Made by a program: the position numbers and the translations under genes
Shown: positions 55,696-64,000 of the stretch, in pieces
Layout: every line of letters begins with the position of its first letter
Position numbering within the stretch: the stretch's first letter is position 1
Notes under the pieces: model-generated
The model's database searches: none
Seen by the model: the letters and a program-made list of their open reading frames with translations, nothing else
What the model was told of the DNA's origin: nothing
Assembly (NCBI RefSeq): GCF_000247815.1
Contig: NC_021681.1
Coordinates: forward strand, 8,482,821 to 8,546,820
From: Ficedula albicollis
Taxonomy: Eukaryota; Chordata; Aves; Passeriformes; Muscicapidae
Direction of reading: 5' to 3'
Length of the DNA stretch: 64,000 nt

Positions 55696-58600
55696 GTAAC
55701 CACACTTCCACAGTTGATTCCAATTTTCTGTGACAAGGAAAGTGTTCCTGGAAATATGATTCTTATTGTTACTTAATGTTGATGAGTTACTCAACCAAAA
55801 CTAATTAGTTCTAGAATGGAAAAACTGTACATGTGAGTTAGGCACGGGCTCTGGAAAAAGCACTGTTGTAGATTAGCCCTCCTCTATGGAATAAAGGCAG
55901 AAAAGGCAAATAGTCTTTCTGGAGCCTACAAAAGCCAGCCAGGTACTACTGTGCCTTTACCTTGGTATTCTTTATTAATACAAGGAAAGCAGTGTAATTG
56001 CAGTGATTTTTTTTTAAAGGGCAGGTAGCAAGACCAAAATAATTACTTCCTGATTTCAGAACAGCCTTTGAAATGTAGGTAATTTCCAACTTGTCTTTAT
56101 TTAGGCACCACAGAGTTGATCTATTCAAGTGATTTATGCCAACAGGTAGCAACAGCCAATTCAGACTGTTACCTGCTTTGGACTTTATCACACCATTGAC
56201 TCAGTTCTATTTCCACAAAACACTTAATAAGTTCAAGATATTCTGCAGTTTGCCAAATTATGGTGGAACAAAGAGGCATGAAACTAAGCAATAGCTACAA
56301 GATATTTAGTAAACTATCCACCTGTAGTAAAGATGCATTGTCAGCCCCCAAGAACTAAGTACCTGCAAACCAATGATCCACATTTCAGAACAGAAAACCA
56401 AACTAATTCCCCAATTAATTGCTGTTTCTACCATATCTTGCTGTATATATTATTATATCCATATATAGTTGAGTGTATAAAGAAATTATGAAGAAATCTT
56501 AAAAATAACCTGCTCTTCTAAGTGTTAGATACTACTGCTTGCTCTTTCATATGTAAAGCTCCTGCCTGTTAAGATGATAAAGCAAATCAAATAAAAGTTA
56601 GCCTACCTGGTCAGCGGGCAGAGATACACCAGAAGCTGATACACCAACCTTAAAACAAATGTTTAGATAATTGAGTATTGATGCACTCAGGAAGGCTCCT
56701 ATTTCATTCCATTAACCACAGAGGCTGCCTAACCTGAGCAGTTTTGAGTGAACTGCTAAGTGCAGAGTAGAAGACCCATCTAAATTTACCAAAGGGAAAA
56801 AAAATAATTACCGAGAAAAAAAAACCCCAAAGCTCCAACAAAACCACTTAGTGGCAGAATTTTGTGGAAAACCCACAAAATTGACTGTAGTTCAGTCATC
56901 AAGATGATTATCAGGTTAACTCCTGTACAGTGTCAGAAATTAAGAGATGCTTTAACTCAGAATAGTTTCCTGCATGTACAAATATCATGGGAACTGCAAT
57001 GAAACATTTTATAAATGGTAAAACTTGCTACAGGCAAAGTCATCTCTTGGCAGCCTGACCCCATCCCGGGACATCTAAACCCTAGAGGGAGATGTGATTC
57101 AAAAATTTGAGCAACCAAACTATTGTTGCAGCTATTCTTCATGGCCCAAAATTTTTCCATTTGTGGGTTTTCCATTTTTCAGCAGGTTTGAAAGGTATTG
57201 TTTTCATGGCAACATTCTACAAAGGCCAAGGAGGGGAACACCCCTATCTGCTCTCACTACAAGGAAGGAGAGAAGAGAATTAAAAAAAAAAAAAAACCAA
57301 AAGAGCTGGAGTGGTTTAGCTAAAAGTATGCATGCTGAATTATATTGCATCACTGAATCACTGGGAATTGTTAATCAAAGCACAGTTCCCCCAAACAACC
57401 CAGAGATCCCTGAAGCCACAGTTCTGTCTCTTCAAACACCAATTCCAACATGAAGCACCAGCACTGCCTGAGGCAGGAATGAACACAAGTTCAAAGTCCC
57501 CAAGACCAGCATTTCATCCAGCAGTAACATGTAATATAGAAATGCTAGGTCTGAAACATGCAAACAAGGGCAATGCCCAAGTGGAGAAAACTGGGGAGGA
57601 ACAAAGGTTACAGAATCCTTTTGCATCAGAAATTCATGGGATAGAGGCAGAGAAAGAGGCCTGCACATCCAACTGGCATTGAACTTGGAATCTGGAGACT
57701 TTTGAAAATGCTGAGCGTCCGAACCCAGGCTCAAAATGAATTGAAGGTATTTAATTCAAGAAGTTCAAACAAACAAAGTACAGATTCCCATATTTTTAAT
57801 TTGTGCAAATGCAGAAAAACACCGTGAAATTAATCTGTTCTGCACTGGGTGGTACCCAAGTCCCCAGAGCTTTAAGCACTTTATGACCAGTCTTTCTGTA
57901 AATTATAGAAATTCAGCTCACACTTGGCTGACAGGTGCCCTATTCTCTGACTGAAAAATGAATTAGAGATGAAGAAAATGAAGAGTTGAGACTCAGATTA
58001 AAAATAAAATAAATACGCAAATAAGTTGTTTTTGCAGGACTTGATGGAAAAGTTGAAGTAAATAAAAAATCCCATGTTTTCCTTTCACAAAGGCCACATA
58101 CAGTTTAGAGTACTCAACTATGTACAAAGTAGTTAATTCAATGAAAGTGAAGGAAATGCTTACAAAAATAAGAAACACTGGACACATCCTCAGGCGGCGT
58201 GGATTGAGGATGCAATGTTGGCTTCAGGAGAGGGAGACTGATTTGCAATAGATGTGAGTGTGTGCAAGAGGGAGATCACAACTAAAATAATGAACACGGA
58301 CCTCTAAAATATTTGGGTTTTTTTACTACTCCCCAGTAGGTATTTATAAAGGATGGCATTTTTTGTCTATGCTGAAGCAAAATTAATGGTCAGCAACAGA
58401 ACTGATAGATTCAAAACTAAAACTCACAGATCAAATTCCTCCCTCAGTCACACTCCATTAACTGAAATGACAAATGTTCTGGATTTGAAATCCTCATGCT
58501 GTCTGGCACACATGATCCTTCTTATTGTCCCTCTGAAAAGTACCAAATATTTCAGAAAAATGTACCAAAAAAAGACCAAATTTCTGCTTAATACAGCATA

Positions 58601-61600
58601 AGGGTAAGACAGCTAACCTCTCCTGAGATCACACTGTCCATTCCAATAGAAATTTTGAAAGTTTAAATCAAAAGTAGGGAAAAAAATAAAAAGTGCTTTA
58701 TCAGACCAAAAAAAGCAAACTAACTGGGCCCAATTGCCTGTTGATTTTCATACAGCTCCACTGTGTGCAGTGAATCTGGCAAGTAATCCAGTGACAATAA
58801 GAAATCAGAGTAATCAAATCCAGTTAATTGACTGGATAATCAAGATAACCAGTGCAAGCTTCATCACACGACCTGGTGAAGAGGTGGCAGCGAGGGCCCA
58901 GAGTTCTTCCCCACAAGCTGCTCAGTGCACGAGCAGGACAGATTTAAACATGCACAGCAAAGCCAAAACAGCAACACAGCCAGCTCTGGCATAAATAACC
59001 AATGCTTCCCAAGATCACCTGGTTCCAGGGGAGGACCTGAAGAAATTCAAATCTGAGATAAGAACTAACCAGTAGAACTGTGGAAGCACAAAACTGAAAT
59101 CCCATGGTGACAAACAAAGGTGAAAGTCCCATCCAGTCAAACACCTCTTCTTTACAGTGTGTATAAATTTTAGTCACAAGTCATGCCAGCACATAAACAC
59201 ACAACTGAAAGAGAAATCTGTTGTTTAAACAGCTCATGAAAGTGGTTGAGACTATGATTAGAAGTGTTGGGATGTTTATGCTTTCCTCCAGTGTAATTGT
59301 GCAGTCAGACAAATCATGGGTAATACCTGTGTGACACCTCCCATTCATCCTATCCAGCCCATGCTCATCAGCTAAAGGAAATTTGCTTTCTCTGTGGCAC
59401 AACAGTGTAATTCAGAGCTGGCACAACATTCTGACTACAGTTTTTGCCCGATAAGCTTAAAACACTACACACACCAATTAACACATCAGTGCTTCAAATA
59501 GGCTCCTCTGAGATGGGGAGTATTTAATTTTGACTGCAGTCTGTTTCAAGAATGATCAGCTGGAAAATTTGTATTCCCCGAGATTCCTTTAATGCAGAGT
59601 TGCTTGTTTGTCTTTTTTATTAAGCTCAGCTAAAAGCAAGTCACATGCTGCAGGATACAGTAATTTTTAAAGCATTATATTAAATACAAATAATTACTAA
59701 AATGCTGATACAAATAAAGAAAACAAAAGAAAAGCTCTACCTATCTACCAGGAGGGATATATTTAAGTTTAGGTCCCACCTAGAGATGTGAATTTGGATT
59801 TAGTGTGTTTATCCTATAGGACCACCCAGAAAGAAAGGCAGGTGAGAGCTGCAGCCTTGCCCCTCACCAGCTCACTCTGCTCAGGGCCTAAAGTTGGTTG
59901 CTCTGAGTAACCTCCCTGTGCCAAATTTAAATTATTTTCACCCTCCCCAGATGAGCTGGGCATCTGAGCTGGCACCAATATAAAGCTGGAGAAAAAAGCT
60001 GGTTTATATCCCCCACATCCTGATCTTGCAGCAATGAAACAAACACACACACAGAAGGATACAGGATCAAAGCATACAGCTGGAAGTTCAAAAAAACACA
60101 TTTTTTTTTCCCCTCCTTTCCTAAAAAAAAAAAACAAAACAAAAAACCCCTAACTAAAAAATTCAATACTTAAGTGACTTGAGAAGAGAATTAGGGGCAA
60201 AACAGTTCCCATTTTGCTCACAATTCCAAGACTGGAACCAAACTTCACCATTCAGCAGGGGAGTTTTCTTCAAATGAGCACAAAATGAGAACTGTCACTT
60301 TCTAGAGAGCTCCTGTGGAAGCCAGGAGCCCTGCCAGGCCGATAGTGCTCCGTGCTGAGGACAGATTACACTCCCTCTCCTCCAGCCCATCAGGATCAGC
60401 ACTGATAAGCAAACACGAGAGGACCCATGGAGGCTCTGACAGAACCACTCCACTGCAATTAACTCCTCCCCTCAATACACAGCAGTTTGGAAGAATCAGC
60501 AAATACCACAGAGATAGAAGAAAGGAGAGACAGAAAATGTTTCGACAGAACTTCTGTATATAAGTAAAACCACATGACACTGCATGACCAAGCTATTTAT
60601 GTGATTATCTAATGATTCTGGGCATCAGAAAGTTTCAAAGACTTCTTCTGTAAAAATGCTCTGCTGAAAATAAAACTAATACAGCTTTACTTCAAGCTAT
60701 TTTATTTTGGGGAGGGGGGAGAACTAGTCTTGGCATCATGTCAAACAGATTTATTTTTCCCCCCTCCCCTGAAAAAATACTCTAGAATTCATTGGTTCAT
60801 CAAAGTCACTATGGACTACACAGCACTTACATTTTTTGCTGAAGCAAAAGCTATGTTCAGTGTGAGACCACGAGCACATTGTCCCTCTCAGGATGCCCTT
60901 TCCAAATCACAGACTTGTGTCTGTCTGTAAAACCCTCAGTGTCCAATCACCTCACTGTGAGCCTGGGGAGCCACACCATGAACTCAACATAGGTTTGACT
61001 CTGTTGCCACACTGAGACAGCTCAGTGACTCAAGGCAAAGGACAAAGTGACCACTGTAAGCTTTTGACACTTACGCCAACAAACTTGCATCCAAGTTTAG
61101 TCCCCTTCAGACACAGAGGTGGGATTGATGTCACCAGCATGCAACTAGAAGTGCTTTGCCAGGGCAGAAAACAAGGACAGCTACCCCAGCAAATACATTG
61201 GGCCTGATCACAGGCTTCCAAATGAGGCGGAAGAAAGTACAATTTTCTTTAGACTTTTTAATATACACTGAGCATTTTCCTACACACACAAGGATACCCA
61301 GCCACATAACCTCAACTGGCAGAATATTTTATCTTTGTGATAATTTCATGACACCTTTGGCTGTCCTTTGTCTTGGGGGACGAAAGCAAATATACAGCAG
61401 GGAGGAGCCACTGCCATCTATATTTACTGCAGTTTCATGTGCTAGGTCACATAGCACTCCCAGGCTGAAAAGAAGGCTCTGTTGCTGAGAATTTATAAAA
61501 CAAGTTGAAGGTAGTATGCAGTTATACTACAAGAAGTTGTCAGTCAAGGCTTACTGTGCCTTCCACTTTTTTTTTATTTTTAAGAATAGCCAAAAAAAGC

Positions 61601-64000
61601 TGGAAGGTCTCCAACCATGTCATTCTGCTATGGAGGAAAAGAGTCTTTGCAGGGCTCGCATTAATTTGATTCAAAACAAGCCCCTAGAATTTACTTATTC
61701 CCAGAAGTATAAACTCTGCTAATTTACTGTGCTTACTTACATGGCAAAGGATTTGCTATTACACATCCCACACAAAAAGAGAAAAAAAAACCACAAAAAA
61801 ACCAGCCTATTTCAGCTGCTTAAGTTTGTAGTACAGATTGCTGCACTTACTGAGTTTCCAAGCAGGATAAGCAGGCTTGCTCAGGAGAACATGGCAGCAT
61901 GTGTTTAATTTTAAGCATGTGCTCTCCAAGTCCCACTGCACTCATACATATGACTGACAGACTATTTCAGTGTAGACTTGTGTGCTCCTCTGAATCCAGG
62001 CCAGAGGTACTTGAACAATTCCATAAAGTCATCTTATGTGTTCCTGTGATGAGAAAAGTATCTCCTATTCATTCCTATTACTAAATAACAGGCTCTTTTT
62101 GTCTATGCAAACAGGTATGGCACAGGTGACAAAAGTTTGCAGGATCTGCCGTGCTAACTAAACAAGGTTGAGACATATATAGTGTCAGGCTTGCTTTAAT
62201 TCAAGCATATTTAACTTTTTCTGGAATCCAACAGCAGTCACTGCCATTAAGTTTTCCATGGATTAGTAACTACTGCAACAGAATGCTCAATGTCTACAGC
62301 TGCCTACTGGCTGCAGGAACACCTGGTCACCCAATATGTATTTTAGGCTCCCCATGGGTACAGAGCGCTTCATTTGTGGAGTCCAGAGTTGTATGTAGTC
62401 AAAATACACCTCTAAGATTCAGTTCTAGATATAACTGACATGCCAGCAAACACCAGAATTCACACACCCAAATTAACTTACTCCAGATTTATACCAGTAT
62501 GAGGGCAGTATAAAATATCTGCCATTCTAGCTGATCTTGCTTATTTGTCATAATTTTGGCATTCAGAGGAAGAGAAACCCTAATATACTAAAACACATGT
62601 GCCACATGGGTATACACATAGACAAATAAAATTAGAGAAGAACCCAATATTTCTCAGCAGGAGTTTAATCAGAAGACCTTCTTGCAAACCAGTCTGAGAG
62701 AGCTAAAGTATTAATTCACAAAGGCTGAGTGGAAACTGCAACATGCCTGAATTTCAGTGAAGCCTTTCATAGAATATCTCAAAATGCTCAAACTAAATTC
62801 AAAGTGGACGCCTCCCCAAAAGCAGCCCACACACATCAGCTGCAATGTGTTACAGAGGGCCACAAGAAATGGCAAAAAGTAGGGGGACTAAAGCAAGACT
62901 CATGACCTAATTGGCTTTAGCATGTTTCTTACTAGCAAGGAAGAAAGAACAAGAAGGTTCTTAGTGAGATCACCAGATGAGTGATGTTAATTCAGAACAC
63001 CAGTAAACAGAGAGAAAAAATACAAACCAAAAACAATTAATGAATACCTCTCTTCTTGCAGTGCTAAAACTTTTAAAGTTCAAGGCACTTATTAGCACGT
63101 AGAACTGAGTCTTGCTGCCACAAACAGCCTCTCCCACTCCATTTCCTACTGCATCACAGTCCCTTGCCTGGACTAAGTCCTCATTATGGTGCTTTGCAAT
63201 GCTCTCCTTTTCCCACATCCCTTCCTTCTCCAGTGCTTAGCCTGGAGCATTCTGGTTATCTCAGAGGTGCAAATCATACTTCACAGCCCAGGGCTCACCA
63301 TGAGTGGAGTCATTTTGGCTCTCCTAGTCCTGCTTCACACCCCACACACAGAAAACCAGAGGTGACTGTAAAGGAGACTGACAAGGTTACACATCACAGG
63401 CTTCTGTGAGCTCTGGAAGCACTGCACTGGTTTCATACACAGAAGACAAAATGAGATGAATAATTCTCACATTATAGGCAGTGCATTAATTGCCTCAGAA
63501 CTTTCACATCATGATATGTGTGTCACTTATCCCTGCCCTTGCCACCCTCTGTTTCCAGATCAGGCAATCAACACAACACTCTATGGAGGGAAGCACCAAA
63601 GCTGCAGTTCCTTGTCATGTTTCCTTCTGCGGAGGGAAGGACACATACCTTTAACCCTCCTTCCCTATGCACACCACTGGTCAGGCAGGGGTCTTGCTTG
63701 TTCCACAGCCTAGTTATGGCTGCAGCTCCAACAGCAGGCTCAGACTCCATCAGACCCAGACTGACCTCACAGCAGATCTTTTACTACAGCAGCTCTGCTC
63801 CTTGCTTCATTCTTCTCTGCATCTGTCTGCATCATTCCCTCTTCCTCAGGGCTCCACTACCTCCTCCAGGTCCTCCTGCTCAAAGACCCCACCCAGCCAA
63901 CGCCATCCCTTTTACCACACTTATCTTTATTAGTCACAGCTGTGCCCCATTAAGGGCAAAGCTGTTCCTCTTCTTTGGTAATTAGTATAACTGTGACTTA
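55696..64000. other. Noncoding stretch to the end of the window, no gene seen
   Basis: AT-rich with mononucleotide tracts (15 A at 57282-57296; A and T tracts near 60100-60135). The longest frames are 119 and 116 codons (57094-57453 and 57332-57682, plus), 110 codons (61156-61488, plus) and 155 codons (63518-63985, plus). The last reads in a pyrimidine-rich stretch that is open in several frames. No product is recognised, though an exon continuing past the window end cannot be excluded. Confidence 0.55.

Noticed and set aside
63518..63985. 155-codon frame near the window end as a possible exon
   Set aside because: Pyrimidine-rich low-complexity sequence with several frames open at once; no recognised product. 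It cannot be tested without the sequence beyond the window.

Overview
The window reads as ordinary noncoding DNA from a bird nuclear genome, most likely a passerine. The main evidence is a decayed tRNA-Ile-headed SINE with a CR1-type tail at about 8670-8822, which matches the TguSINE1 class known from passerines, and a solo LTR of a passerine-style endogenous retrovirus on the minus strand at 43768-44166. The background is AT-rich and CpG-poor. I found no protein-coding exon, functional tRNA, rRNA, CRISPR array or bacterial-type feature that I can support. The open frames outside the poly-G runs are at most 176 codons, look like chance, and show no recognisable domain.

Layout. 1-7.9 kb: featureless AT-rich DNA with an AC/AT microsatellite. 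7.95-8.1 kb: a short tandem duplication, then the SINE at 8.67-8.82 kb. 10.5-10.9 kb: a small CpG-rich patch. 11.5 kb: an AT/AC compound microsatellite. 13.4-13.6 kb: a 106-bp tandem duplication. 14.3-15.0 kb: two minor CpG clusters. 18.7-20.6 kb: the only strong CpG island, interrupted by an uninterrupted run of 1254 G. 20.6-40.7 kb: AT-rich DNA with several two-copy tandem duplications. 40.7-42.1 kb: a dense, nested block of tandem duplications. 43.77-44.17 kb: the solo LTR. 44.7-45.0 kb: a 129-bp tandem duplication. 48.4-48.9 kb: a second pure G run of 517 bases, lying between two copies of a short G-rich unit. 53.9 and 55.5 kb: further tandem duplications. 56-64 kb: nothing recognisable.

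Interpretation. The window is probably intergenic or intronic. The CpG island is the best candidate for a promoter or first exon, but its direction cannot be fixed from sequence alone. The two G runs are most likely assembly or base-calling artefacts seeded at real G-rich tandem repeats; the polyglycine and polyproline frames across them are not genes. The most notable real pattern is the density of short two-copy tandem duplications (units about 40-130 bp, copies 0-8 bp apart, usually over 90% identical). At least a dozen occur in 64 kb, one of them a nested A-B-B-A-B arrangement. I see no evidence of an undescribed functional system.
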